Source of the DNA: Bacillus sp. MRMR6
GTDB taxonomy: Bacteria > Bacillota > Bacilli > Bacillales > Cytobacillaceae
Length of the DNA: 64,000 bases
Assembly (NCBI RefSeq): GCF_001940785.1
Contig: NZ_MSLS01000003.1
Location: 272,887 to 336,886, forward strand
Direction of reading: 5' to 3'
A program made the translations under genes and the position numbers. Shown piece by piece: positions 37,159 to 45,941 of this stretch; the first letter of the stretch is position 1; every line of letters begins with the position of its first letter. Under the pieces are notes generated by a model that saw only the letters and a program-made list of their open reading frames with translations, was not told where the DNA came from and made no database searches.

Positions 37159-37174
37159 TGTTTCATGTGAAACA
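37159..37174. promoter_or_regulatory. parS-like site upstream of ssb
   Basis: TGTTTCATGTGAAACA matches the parS palindrome at 15 of 16 positions (centre CATG instead of CACG). It lies in the rpsF-ssb gap. One mismatch may weaken Spo0J binding. Confidence 0.55.
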
Positions 37175-37194
37175 TTTAGTACCAGAAATTTATA

Positions 37195-37482
37195 TTAAGC
37201 TTCTTCTTTAATTACGAGATGGCGAATGATATCTTCGCTGATTTTTGCAAGACGAGAAAATTCTGTTACTGCATCAGCTGAAGATGTAATTTTAGCAATT
37301 TGGTAGTATCCGTCACGGAAATCGTTGATTTCGTATGCAAGACGACGCTTACCCCATTCTTTTGTTTCAGCAGTTTCCGCACCGTTTTCAAGAAGAATTG
37401 TGTTAAAACGCTCAACTAGAGCTTTTTTAGCTTCATCTTCAATATTTGGGCGGATGATGTACATGATTTCGTACTTATTCAT
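37195..37482 (-). CDS. rpsF: 30S ribosomal protein S6
   Basis: A 95-residue S6: [49 protein letters not shown] 37482 follows AAAGGAGG and GTGACTGTG. First gene of rpsF-ssb-rpsR. Its leader carries an S6:S18 feedback element (next entry). Confidence 0.96.
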   Translation of the reverse strand: MNKYEIMYIIRPNIEDEAKKALVERFNTILLENGAETAETKEWGKRRLAYEINDFRDGYYQIAKITSSADAVTEFSRLAKISEDIIRHLVIKEEA

Positions 37483-37491
37483 CACAGTCAC

Positions 37492-37527
37492 CTCCTTTTG
37501 GTCTAAACGGCCCATATGGGCAAGGAG
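37492..37527 (-). ncRNA. rpsF leader, S6:S18 autoregulatory element
   Basis: In the RNA, CTCCTT pairs with AAGGAG, the ribosome site of rpsF. This outer stem encloses the hairpin GCCC-ATAT-GGGC followed by CCGTTTAGACC. A bulged CCG beside a stem is the known signature for recognition by the S6:S18 complex in the rpsF RNA motif. Binding would bury the ribosome site and repress the operon. Confidence 0.65.
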
Positions 37528-37636
37528 CAATTATTAATTACTCACAAGTTGAAATTATAGCACATGTGTTCAGGAAAAGCAATGACCTTCACTGGAAAGT
37601 GTTTTTTTCGTCAAAAACACTTTCTTAAAAAAGTAG

Positions 37637-37662
37637 AAGGCTCCACATTTATGCAGAGCCTT
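37637..37662 (-). terminator. Terminator of ychF
   Basis: AAGGCTC (37637-37643) pairs with GAGCCTT (37656-37662); a T-rich segment follows on the minus strand. Confidence 0.72.
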
Positions 37663-37693
37663 TCAACAAATATCTGGCGGTGCCTGTCACCTT

Positions 37694-38794
37694 TTACACA
37701 TTAAAGCGGAAGTGGATGACGTCACCGTCTTTTACTAGGTATTCTTTGCCTTCTAGGCGGACTTTTCCGGCTTCTTTTGCAGCATTTTGGCTTCCTGCTG
37801 CTAATAGATCATCATAAGCAACCGTTTCTGCGCGGATAAATCCACGTTCGAAATCGGAGTGAATAATTCCGGCACACTGAGGAGCTTTCATTCCATGACG
37901 GAATGTCCATGCACGTACTTCTTGCACTCCTGCTGTGAAGTAAGTAGCAAGTCCTAACAGATTGTAAGCAGCGCGAATTAATTGGTCAAGTCCTGACTCT
38001 TCAATTCCTAGCTCTTCTAGGAACATTTGTTTTTCTTCGCCTTCAAGTTCAGCAATTTCTTCTTCAATTTTCGCACATACAACGATTACTTCAGCATTGT
38101 CTGCTGCAGCAAACTCACGAACTTTTTGTACATATTCATTTTCTGATGGATCAGCAACATCATCTTCGCCAACATTTGCTACATAAAGAACGGGCTTAAT
38201 GGTTAGGAGATGGAGCATTTTTGCAATTTTTAATTGTTCTTCAGTAAATTCAACTGTTCTAGCTGGCTTTTCATTTTCAAAAGCTTCACGAAGCATGGCT
38301 AGTACTTCAAACTCAGCTGCCGCCTCTTTGTCCTTTTGCTTAGCTAATTTTTCTACACGGCCAATTCTTTTTTCAACAGATTCCATGTCAGCTAAAATTA
38401 ATTCCAAATTAATGACTTCAATATCCGAGAGTGGATCAACCTTCCCCGATACGTGGGTAATATTATCATCTGCAAAGCAGCGAACTACTTGACAAATCGC
38501 GTCAACTTGACGGATATGTGATAGGAATTTATTTCCTAACCCTTCGCCTTTACTTGCCCCTTTTACAATCCCAGCGATATCGGTGAATTCAAAAGCAGTC
38601 GGAACTGTTTTTTTCGGCTGCACAAGTTCCGTTAGTTTGGTTAAGCGGTGATCTGGTACTTCTACAATTCCTACGTTTGGATCGATGGTACAGAATGGAT
38701 AGTTTGCTGATTCAGCACCAGCCTGTGTGATTGCATTAAATAACGTAGACTTACCGACGTTCGGTAATCCTACTATTCCAGCTGTTAACGCCAT
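37694..38794 (-). CDS. ychF: Redox-regulated ATPase YchF (Obg family)
   Basis: A 366-residue P-loop NTPase of the Obg family that prefers ATP to GTP. Seen: GLPNVGKSTLFNAIT (about 9-23), switch and DIAG(I)VKGAS, a coiled segment inserted (about 130-200) and a C-terminal TGS domain (TFRHGMKAPQCAGIIHSDFERGFIRAETV). ATG 38794 follows GAGGAG; GTG 38803 is too close to it. In B. subtilis this is yyaF, upstream of rpsF. Confidence 0.93.
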   Translation of the reverse strand: MALTAGIVGLPNVGKSTLFNAITQAGAESANYPFCTIDPNVGIVEVPDHRLTKLTELVQPKKTVPTAFEFTDIAGIVKGASKGEGLGNKFLSHIRQVDAICQVVRCFADDNITHVSGKVDPLSDIEVINLELILADMESVEKRIGRVEKLAKQKDKEAAAEFEVLAMLREAFENEKPARTVEFTEEQLKIAKMLHLLTIKPVLYVANVGEDDVADPSENEYVQKVREFAAADNAEVIVVCAKIEEEIAELEGEEKQMFLEELGIEESGLDQLIRAAYNLLGLATYFTAGVQEVRAWTFRHGMKAPQCAGIIHSDFERGFIRAETVAYDDLLAAGSQNAAKEAGKVRLEGKEYLVKDGDVIHFRFNV

Positions 38795-38964
38795 TTCGTT
38801 CACTCCTCAAATATAAATACATCTATTATCAGTAAATTAAGTACTATGTTAAATGTAAAATCCTCTCACAATTATAGAGATAAGCAGCGAAAAAGACAAG
38901 AACATTACGATTGAGGAGTTAGACTCACCATATAAAGGAAGGCTGTCTGATAGTTTACTGTTAA

Positions 38965-39056
38965 TTTGTGCTCCAGGTACTTCGCTTTCCGCAGGAGGTC
39001 CGGGAAGCCTCCTCGGCACTAAAGCGTCTGTAGGAGTCTCGCTCCTGGAGCACAAA
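38965..39056. repeat. MITE-like inverted-repeat element 2
   Basis: TTTGTGCTCCAGG (38965-38977) and CCTGGAGCACAAA (39044-39056) form a perfect 13-bp terminal inverted repeat around a 66-bp interior containing the GCTTTCCGC core shared with element 1 at 19134-19271. The gap ychF-molybdopterin gene (38795-39121) holds only this and the terminator below; no gene is visible. Confidence 0.78.
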
Positions 39057-39095
39057 TCATCATGAAACACTAATAATATCCTTTACCAACCTAAA

Positions 39096-39122
39096 ATAAA
39101 AACTGATGCAGGTAGCACCAGT
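39096..39122 (-). terminator. Terminator of the molybdopterin oxidoreductase gene
   Basis: ACTGGTGC ... GCATCAGT on the minus strand (one mismatch) followed by TTTTATTTT. Confidence 0.65.
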
Positions 39123-41128
39123 TAGTTTATTTTTTCTAGGTTAACAAGACAATCATATAATGTGCTGCCGAGGTCGTTATCAGATTTACTGCTTGCGGTC
39201 AGGTTATTGACGGAGCCGCCAAATTCTTTCCAAATGCCTTCATCTATATTAATCGTATTAGGATGTGCTTTCGATAAAATCGTCGTATATCCTCTAACCT
39301 CACCACGATCATTCCAAACTCTTACTTCATCGCCTTGCTCGAGTTTCAATCGATCTGCAATATTTTTAGCTACTTCAACCTTTAACTGCGGTTTAGAAGG
39401 AAGGAGGTGATAATTCTGTGAATGATTCGACCGCAATGGATGAATCGTTAACAGGCTATAGGGATATTTTTCAGCTAGTGCAGGATTACTCCAAACTGAT
39501 TCCTCTGGAACCGATAATTTGAGCATTCCATCATTACCCTTTTGCTTGCCAAGCTGGGAGGTAAATTCAAATTTCCCGGATGGTGTCTTGAATTTATGCT
39601 CTTGCCAGGGCACTCTTTCCACAGGCAACTCTAATGTACCTTTTTCCTTAAGCATTTCAAGGGTTAATCCTTTAGCGGCTAATGATGAAAATGACTGTTC
39701 CATCCATTGTTCCCTAGTAAAGTTAAATTCATTTCCAAATCCCAATTTTTCTGCCAGCTTTGTCCAAATCCATAAATCGGACCTAGCCTCACCTGGTGCG
39801 GAAACAAGCTTTGGACCATAATTGACATAATGATGATACATCGAAGAAAAATAAAAATCCTCTTCTTCAAAGGCTGTTGTAGTCGGGAGTACATAATCAG
39901 CCAGCTTTGCGGTATCTGTCAAAAAAAAGTCAACGACTACTAATGTTTCCACAGAAGTAAAAGCTTTTTCTACTATATTTGAGTCAGGTACTTGTGTGAT
40001 CGGATTCCCACAGGTCACAAAAATCATTTTTATTTCTGGATCTTTAGCAGTTAAGATTTCCTCTGCCTGCTTCATGATTGAAAATTGTCTATGGTCTAAT
40101 CTACGTTCAGAAAGTGTGATTTCACCAACCTCAAAGCTTTGACCTACTTGCAAATTGGCATAATTGGCTCCACCGCCTTTAAGTCCAATATTGCCGCTTA
40201 CAGCAACGAGCGCGTCAATCAAGCGAATGGTATTGCCGCCATTTTTGTATCTTTGGAGCCCTAGGCCCATGAAGGTGGAAGTTGGTTTATCAGCATAAAG
40301 CTTTGCTAACAGACGGATGGTTTCTAAAGGGACCTCCGTCATCTCACTCACTTTTTCTACTGAAATATCATTTAGCAATTCTTTTAAATCTTCAAACCCG
40401 TAAGAATGCTCCTCAATAAATTCCCGATCGTCCAAACCTAAACGAAGGATCTCTTTTATTATACCGGCAGCTAGCATTCCATCCATTCCTGGCTTGATTG
40501 TAATATATTCATCAGCTATTTTTGCTGTTGCATTAAATAGAGGATCAATGACGATAAGCTTAGCGCCTTTTTTCTTTGCTTCTAGCAGCTTTTCATAAAA
40601 GTGCATATTGGTCCGCGCTACATTTCTACCCCAGATAATAATATTTTTACTTTGAAAAATATCTTCTGGTCCATGGCTGTATGCATCGCCAAAATCCCAC
40701 TTTTGTGCCTCAATCCCGGCTCCCCAGCACAGTGAGCCATAAAGCTCTGTTACGCCGCCATAAGCATTAAAAAAGCGCTGGTCTAAATTTTTCAAGATTC
40801 CACTGTTTGCATAGTCATGACTATGCAAAACAGAGGTTGTTCCATACTTTTCTTTTATGTTACTCATTCTTAAGGCAATTTCATCAAGAGCCTGCTCCCA
40901 AGAAATTCGCTTAAATACTCCGTTAATCTTTTTCAAAGGATATCGTAATCGTTCAGGGGAATTTGTCCTTGTTTCTAACATTCTGCCCCTGCCGCATATT
41001 TTTCCCTGTGTAATTGGGTGTGAAGGATCACCTTCAACCTTTATTACCCGATCGTTTTCTACCGTCACATGAAAACCACAGCTATCCCAACAATTTAACG
41101 GACAGGCTGACTTTAGTACTTCTGTCAT
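39122..41128 (-). CDS. yyaE: Molybdopterin-dependent oxidoreductase (formate-dehydrogenase/DMSO-reductase family)
   Basis: A 668-residue enzyme of the DMSO-reductase superfamily. N-terminal [4Fe-4S] motif CPLNCWDSC (about 9-17) with a downstream Cys at KICGRGR; Mo-bis-MGD regions GSLCWGAG, IIWGRNVARTN, VIDPLFNATA and GLGLQRYKNGG; C-terminal dinucleotide-binding domain (about 540-660, TIHPLRSNHSQNYHLLP). The substrate is unknown; B. subtilis yyaE at the same position is also uncharacterised. The ligand residue to Mo is not obvious (the LCWGAG Cys is a candidate). ATG 41128 follows GGGGG. It requires Mo, which the modABC genes import. Confidence 0.85.
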   Translation of the reverse strand: MTEVLKSACPLNCWDSCGFHVTVENDRVIKVEGDPSHPITQGKICGRGRMLETRTNSPERLRYPLKKINGVFKRISWEQALDEIALRMSNIKEKYGTTSVLHSHDYANSGILKNLDQRFFNAYGGVTELYGSLCWGAGIEAQKWDFGDAYSHGPEDIFQSKNIIIWGRNVARTNMHFYEKLLEAKKKGAKLIVIDPLFNATAKIADEYITIKPGMDGMLAAGIIKEILRLGLDDREFIEEHSYGFEDLKELLNDISVEKVSEMTEVPLETIRLLAKLYADKPTSTFMGLGLQRYKNGGNTIRLIDALVAVSGNIGLKGGGANYANLQVGQSFEVGEITLSERRLDHRQFSIMKQAEEILTAKDPEIKMIFVTCGNPITQVPDSNIVEKAFTSVETLVVVDFFLTDTAKLADYVLPTTTAFEEEDFYFSSMYHHYVNYGPKLVSAPGEARSDLWIWTKLAEKLGFGNEFNFTREQWMEQSFSSLAAKGLTLEMLKEKGTLELPVERVPWQEHKFKTPSGKFEFTSQLGKQKGNDGMLKLSVPEESVWSNPALAEKYPYSLLTIHPLRSNHSQNYHLLPSKPQLKVEVAKNIADRLKLEQGDEVRVWNDRGEVRGYTTILSKAHPNTINIDEGIWKEFGGSVNNLTASSKSDNDLGSTLYDCLVNLEKIN

Positions 41129-41203
41129 AAAAACCCCCACCCCCATGTTCCATCCTCTATTTCTTGTTTACTACTAAGAATAATACAGAAAGTCAAAAAA
41201 AAA

Positions 41204-41226
41204 AGCATGAATTTATTCTTCATGCT
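41204..41226 (-). terminator. Terminator overlapping the end of yyzM
   Basis: AGCATGAA and TTCATGCT form an 8-bp stem and a run of T follows on the minus strand. The stem contains the last codons and the stop (41213-41215) of yyzM. Confidence 0.78.
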
Positions 41227-41410
41227 TCACTAGTAATTTTTTCATTTTACGAGAAAACTCTCTTCTTGGAATAAGGACACTATGCTGACAGCCTTCACAT
41301 TTAATCCGAATATCCATACCTAGGCGAATAATTTTCCACCGATTCGTACCGCAGGGATGCTGCTTTTTCATTTCCACGACATCATTTAGTCCATATTCCT
41401 TCTCTTCCAT
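41213..41410 (-). CDS. yyzM: DUF951 small zinc-binding protein YyzM
   Basis: A 65-residue protein: MEEKEYGLNDVVEMKKQHPCGTNRWKI, then CEGCQHSVLIPRREFSRKMKK. The HPCG and CxxC pattern is that of DUF951. It follows mscS by 12 bp on the same strand. ATG 41410 follows GGAGG; ATG 41416 lies too close to it. Function unknown. Confidence 0.85.
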   Translation of the reverse strand: MEEKEYGLNDVVEMKKQHPCGTNRWKIIRLGMDIRIKCEGCQHSVLIPRREFSRKMKKLLVKHEE

Positions 41411-41422
41411 GAACACTCCTCC

Positions 41423-42307
41423 TTATAAGCCTATTCCTTTATTATTTTGTGAATCCTTTGAGTACATAACAAGTCGAGGGTATGGAATTTCAATACCATT
41501 CTCATCTAAGTACTGTTTTATATCTTTCCTAAGCTTTCTGCCTAAAGCGGCATGCTTCATAGGGAAAGTTTCTGCGACAATCCGCAATACTACCTCTGAA
41601 GGTCCAAAATTTTGAACGCCTAGTATTTCTGGTGCCTTAACCAGCTCCTCATATTTATCAGGCAATGTCTCAAGCAATTCCTTTATTTTCTTCTCTGCCT
41701 GCTCAATATCTTCTTCGTATGCAATGCCTATATCGATGATAGCAAGGCTATTATTTAAGGAAAAGTTAGTTACTTGAACAATACTTCCATTAGGAATAAT
41801 ATGAACTTCTCCAGTCCAGCTTTTCATTCTTGTCGTCCTTAGCCCTATGGTTTGAACTGTACCTTCAAACTGATCAATTCGTACATGGTCACCAACTGAA
41901 AACTGATCTTCAAAAATGATGAAAAATCCAGTAATGATATCCTTCACAAGACTTTGAGCACCAAACCCAACCGCTAAACCAATGATCCCTGCACCGGCTA
42001 ATAAGGCTTTTACATCGATTGCAAATACAGAAAGAATTGTAATAGCCGTAATAAAATATACTACATAGGTAAGAACATTATCGAGCAGTCGAGCGAGTGT
42101 TTCATCTCTCCGCTCTGAAGTCTTTAATGGAGAACGTGTTCTTAATAAAAAGATATTGCGAATAGCAGCCTTCCCAATTTTAATTAGGATTTTTGATATG
42201 ATTAAAATGACAATAATTTTTAATAAACCCTCGCCGATTGCCATCCATGTTTCTTCATTTTGAAATTTATTTATGAAATTTTGAATAACCTTTTCTGTCG
42301 AACTCAT
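41423..42307 (-). CDS. mscS: MscS-family mechanosensitive channel
   Basis: A 294-residue small-conductance channel that opens under osmotic downshock. An N-terminal hydrophobic helix (about 25-50), two more helices ending with the pore-lining TM3 (about 95-125, ALLAGAGIIGLAVGFGAQSLVKDIITG), a beta domain (about 130-180) with DHVRIDQFEGTVQTIGLRTTRMKSWTGEVHIIPNGSI, and a C-terminal alpha/beta domain. Length fits the family. It is the first gene of a two-gene operon with yyzM. Homologous to YkuT of B. subtilis. Confidence 0.9.
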   Translation of the reverse strand: MSSTEKVIQNFINKFQNEETWMAIGEGLLKIIVILIISKILIKIGKAAIRNIFLLRTRSPLKTSERRDETLARLLDNVLTYVVYFITAITILSVFAIDVKALLAGAGIIGLAVGFGAQSLVKDIITGFFIIFEDQFSVGDHVRIDQFEGTVQTIGLRTTRMKSWTGEVHIIPNGSIVQVTNFSLNNSLAIIDIGIAYEEDIEQAEKKIKELLETLPDKYEELVKAPEILGVQNFGPSEVVLRIVAETFPMKHAALGRKLRKDIKQYLDENGIEIPYPRLVMYSKDSQNNKGIGL

Positions 42308-42529
42308 ATCAACACCCTTTCTAACTTCCCCTACTACACTATATATCTTATCAACTTTTCCTTGTACTTTATAGTATTGTGAATTTCTCCTTTTTTCAAC
42401 TTAAAAAGAACTTACATGCAAGATGTATAGACTTCCTGTATTTTCCGTATACTGTTAAAAGAATAATACAAGAGCTATGTCAGCGCAAAATCTAGAAATA
42501 ATCAAAAAGCTCATGAAGGAGTGGACTGA

Positions 42530-43147
42530 ATGAATCTGAAAGCGAACTTTTTGGGATTGAGGTCCAGTGGACGTATTTTTCATACTGATTTTGAAGCTGC
42601 TGAAAATCTTGCCAAGAAATTGCTTTCATCCATCCCTAGCGCTTCCGGTCGCCCCGTGGTTTTTGTTTGTATCGGTACTGATCGATCCACTGGAGATTCA
42701 CTTGGCCCACTTGTTGGGACTCTACTAGAGGATAAGAATCTCACAGGATTCTATGTTTACGGAACATTAGATGAACCCATTCACGCGGTCAATTTAGAAG
42801 AACGTTTAAAGGAAATAACGGTAAAGCATGATCATCCCTTTATTATTGGAATTGACGCCTGTTTAGGAAGATTAAAAAATGTTGGAGCAATTCAACTGGG
42901 TGATGGCCCCGTAAAGCCTGGTGCAGGAGTCAATAAAGAGCTTCCTGCAGTAGGAGATATTCATATTACAGGAATTGTAAATGTTAGTGGATTTATGGAA
43001 TTTTTCGTCTTACAAAATACACGTTTAAACCTGGTTATGAAAATGGCAAAAACGATTAGCAATGGGATATACCAAGCGAGCTTACTTCATCCAAAGGGAC
43101 GCTGGCAGGAGCTTGTTAATCTTAATGAAGAAGAACAAACGAACTAA
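42530..43147 (+). CDS. yyaC: Spore protease-like protein YyaC (DUF1256)
   Basis: A 205-residue sporulation protein with an aspartate-type spore-protease (Gpr-like) fold: VFVCIGTDRSTGDSLGPLVGTLL, VYGTLDEPIHAVNLEE, IGIDACLGR and GAGVNKELPAVGDI. The family is linked to sporulation and Gpr-like activity; B. subtilis yyaC is expressed in the forespore. It lies divergent from mscS, as in B. subtilis. GAAGGAG precedes ATG. Confidence 0.88.
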   Translation: MNLKANFLGLRSSGRIFHTDFEAAENLAKKLLSSIPSASGRPVVFVCIGTDRSTGDSLGPLVGTLLEDKNLTGFYVYGTLDEPIHAVNLEERLKEITVKHDHPFIIGIDACLGRLKNVGAIQLGDGPVKPGAGVNKELPAVGDIHITGIVNVSGFMEFFVLQNTRLNLVMKMAKTISNGIYQASLLHPKGRWQELVNLNEEEQTN

Positions 43148-43149
43148 AA

Positions 43150-43187
43150 AATGAGCCGTTCGGACTAATCCGAATGCTCATTTTTTT
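43150..43187 (+). terminator. Terminator of yyaC
   Basis: AATGAGC and TTCGGA pair with TCCGAA and GCTCATT (with an internal bulge), followed by TTTTTTT. Confidence 0.8.
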
Positions 43188-43215
43188 GCTTATTCGTTGT
43201 TATAAATATGGTTGG

Positions 43216-43917
43216 TTAGAAGAAATAATAGCCTGTTACGATTACCCCTGTTACGATAATCCCAGGCAGTAGATTAGCAACCTTGATTTTTAGAATCCCT
43301 GTTAAATTTAAGCCAATTGCAAAAATCATGACTCCGCCTGTTGCAGTCATTTCAACAATAAACTGATCCATTAACATTTGTGGAACAAACCGGTCAATCT
43401 GAGTAGCAAATAAAGCAATGAACCCTTGATACAGTATAACCGGAATAGCAGAGAACATCACACCGATCCCAAGAGTTGTAGTTAAAATAATCGAGGTAAA
43501 GCCATCAATAATCGATTTGGTATATAGTACCTGATGATCTCCACGAATGCCGCTGTCGAGTGCACCGATTATGGCCATAGCTCCAATAACGAAAATTAAG
43601 GTAGCCGTAACAAAGCCTTCCGCTATACTTCCTCTTCCGTTTGAGCCAATTTTCTTCTCTATCCATAATCCAAGCTGATTAAGCTTCTCATCTAATTTCA
43701 TTAACTCACCCATTACTGCCCCCACTACCAGGCTGATAATTACAATGAGGAAGTTTTCGCTTTTCAATCCCATTTGCAAGCCTAAGACCATAACTGACAA
43801 ACCGATTGCATACATTACGGTTGTTTTCATACTATCTGGTATTTTGTGTAAAAATATCCCAATAACTGTACCAATGATTATAAGTAAACCGTTCACAATT
43901 GTCCCTAGTAAAAACAT
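43216..43917 (-). CDS. DUF554 membrane protein
   Basis: A 233-residue polytopic membrane protein of the DUF554 (YdfK/YqgA) family with about seven hydrophobic segments: LLGTIVNGLLIIIGTVIG at the start, GALDSGIRGD and DGFTSIIL. No known substrate. It follows yyaC on the opposite strand and lies beside spo0J; B. subtilis has no such gene at this position as far as I recall. ATG of 43917; upstream spacing to the next gene is large. Confidence 0.8.
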   Translation of the reverse strand: MFLLGTIVNGLLIIIGTVIGIFLHKIPDSMKTTVMYAIGLSVMVLGLQMGLKSENFLIVIISLVVGAVMGELMKLDEKLNQLGLWIEKKIGSNGRGSIAEGFVTATLIFVIGAMAIIGALDSGIRGDHQVLYTKSIIDGFTSIILTTTLGIGVMFSAIPVILYQGFIALFATQIDRFVPQMLMDQFIVEMTATGGVMIFAIGLNLTGILKIKVANLLPGIIVTGVIVTGYYFF

Positions 43918-44032
43918 CTTCTATTCACCTATTCTTCGAGTATCGAAATTTACAATACTATTAAACTACCATGTTTCATAGCCATTGAAAAGCTATTTTT
44001 TTTCAGAAAAAAATAAACCATCTTTTGATGGT

Positions 44033-44890
44033 TTACACGGATTCTTCTTGGTCTAGCATCGCTAAGATTCGCTCTAAATCATCTTGAGAGAAGAATTCAA
44101 TTTCAATTTTCCCCTTGTTTTTGGACTGTTTAATAGTCACGGTTGTACCAAAGCGTTCCCGAAGGGAGTGTTCCTGCTCCTGTAGGAAGACATCTTTTTT
44201 CTTTTCTGGTTTTTTTGTTTCACGTGAAACATTTTCATTTAGCTGTTGAATCAGCTTTTCTAGCTGTCTGACATTAAGTGATTCAGTGATAATCTTATCT
44301 ACCAATGCTGGTAATTTGGCCTTTTGTCGCAATCCTAATAATGCTCGGCCATGCCCCATTGTAATTTTCCCTTGGTAAATCAAATCTTGAATTTTTGCAG
44401 GAAGTGAAAGGAGGCGGATATGGTTCGCTACATGAGGGCGGCTTTTTCCTAAACGCTTGGCTACCTCTTCTTGTGTAAGCTTTAATTTCTCCATTAATGT
44501 TTGGTAGGCAAGGCCCTCTTCTATCGGGTTTAAATCCTCCCGCTGGAGATTTTCTAAAACTGCTAACTCCATCATTTGCTGCTCTGACAATTCACGCACC
44601 ACTGCAGGGACAGTTTCAAGCATAGCTTCCTTTGCCGCACGGAATCGTCTTTCACCGACTACAATTTCATAGCCTTTAATACTTTTTCGCACTACAAGCG
44701 GCTGTAAGATTCCATGCTCTAGGATTGATTCTTTTAATTCATCTATTGCCTCTTGCTGAAAGACTTTACGCGGCTGATAAGGATTTGGACGAAGTTCTTT
44801 AATTGGGATCTCTTGGACTGATTCTTCCTTGCTGGCTTCGATATTGTTAAAAAACGCATTCAAGCCTTTTTTGCCTAAACCTTTAGCCAT
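44033..44890 (-). CDS. spo0J: ParB-family chromosome partition protein Spo0J
   Basis: A 285-residue CTP-dependent sliding clamp that loads at parS and recruits SMC. N-terminal ParB/CTPase domain with PNPYQPR and GERRFRAAKEA (about 74-84), central HTH domain with LTQEEVAKRLGKSRPHVANHIRLL (about 127-150), and a C-terminal dimerisation region. It also affects sporulation onset together with Soj. A perfect parS site lies inside the gene (44216-44231), the canonical Bacillus location. Overlaps soj by 8 bp. Confidence 0.95.
   Translation of the reverse strand: MAKGLGKKGLNAFFNNIEASKEESVQEIPIKELRPNPYQPRKVFQQEAIDELKESILEHGILQPLVVRKSIKGYEIVVGERRFRAAKEAMLETVPAVVRELSEQQMMELAVLENLQREDLNPIEEGLAYQTLMEKLKLTQEEVAKRLGKSRPHVANHIRLLSLPAKIQDLIYQGKITMGHGRALLGLRQKAKLPALVDKIITESLNVRQLEKLIQQLNENVSRETKKPEKKKDVFLQEQEHSLRERFGTTVTIKQSKNKGKIEIEFFSQDDLERILAMLDQEESV
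44216..44231. promoter_or_regulatory. parS site inside spo0J
   Basis: TGTTTCACGTGAAACA, perfect parS palindrome, in the same place as in B. subtilis spo0J, about 10 kb from oriC. Confidence 0.95.
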
Positions 44891-45644
44891 TTGAGACCAC
44901 TTCCTTTGCTAAATCTAAATATACTTCTGCCCCGCGGGACCTAGAATCATAATTAATGATTGGTTCACCATGGCTCGGAGCTTCACTTAGACGCACATTT
45001 CTTGGAATGATTGTTTTATAAACTTTATCTTGGAAATATTTTTTAACCTCTTCAATCACTTGAATGCCTAGATTTGTCCGTGCATCAAGCATGGTTAAAA
45101 GAACACCTTCGATTTTTAAATCTTGATTTAAATGTTTCTGTACAAGCCTGACTGTATTTAATAATTGGCTAAGCCCCTCTAATGCATAGTACTCGCACTG
45201 AACCGGAATTAAAACAGAGTCAGAGGCAGTTAATGCATTTAACGTCAATAAGCCTAAAGATGGCGGGCAATCGATAATAATATAATCAAACTCGTCTTTT
45301 ACTTCTCCTAGTGCTCGCTTTAAGCGGACCTCTCTTGAAATAGTGGGCACTAGTTCTATTTCTGCACCTGCTAATTGGATCGTAGCAGGAATGGCATATA
45401 AATTTTCTACAGATGTTGGCTTGATTACGTTCTTTGCTTCCACATCATCTACTAAAACATCATAAATACATTGTTCTACGTCTGCCTTGTCGATACCAAT
45501 CCCACTTGTTGCATTTCCTTGGGGGTCAATGTCTACTAATAAAACCTTTTTCCCTATGTATGCTAAGCAGGCGCCTAGGTTGACAGAAGTAGTCGTTTTA
45601 CCGACTCCGCCCTTTTGATTGGCGATTGCAATGGTTTTACCCAC
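44883..45644 (-). CDS. soj: ParA-family ATPase Soj
   Basis: A 253-residue MinD/ParA-type ATPase. Deviant Walker A KGGVGKTT (11-18), Walker B region YIIIDCPPSLGLL, and EGLSQLLNTVRLV. It controls DnaA activity and works with Spo0J in origin segregation. ATG start 45644 with AGGTGA upstream. First gene of soj-spo0J. Confidence 0.95.
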   Translation of the reverse strand: MGKTIAIANQKGGVGKTTTSVNLGACLAYIGKKVLLVDIDPQGNATSGIGIDKADVEQCIYDVLVDDVEAKNVIKPTSVENLYAIPATIQLAGAEIELVPTISREVRLKRALGEVKDEFDYIIIDCPPSLGLLTLNALTASDSVLIPVQCEYYALEGLSQLLNTVRLVQKHLNQDLKIEGVLLTMLDARTNLGIQVIEEVKKYFQDKVYKTIIPRNVRLSEAPSHGEPIINYDSRSRGAEVYLDLAKEVVSNG

Positions 45645-45892
45645 GATGTCACCTACCCTTATTTTTTTCTATCTTTAACTCGATCTATATTTATTGCACT
45701 CTAGCAAAGCTGTTATTTTTAGCAGAATGCTAGTTGAGTATTTTTCCATGCATTCTATTTTATCATGAAACGGAATGATTGTTATTTATTTTTAAAAATA
45801 TTAAGCGAATGCTCATTACAAGTATTTACCTTTTTTACCAGTATTTTTTTGAATTCAACATAGGATTTTTGCGGAAGTCCTAATACACGAGG

Positions 45893-45917
45893 AAAAAAAA
45901 GAACCAAACGTTTGGTT
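45893..45917 (-). terminator. Terminator of noc
   Basis: AACCAAACGTTTGGTT is a perfect 16-bp palindrome (45902-45917), followed on the minus strand by CTTTTTTTT. The rest of 45645-45892 shows no gene and presumably holds the soj promoter. Confidence 0.7.
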
Positions 45918-45941
45918 TGTTTGGATTCTGGTGAGTTTATA

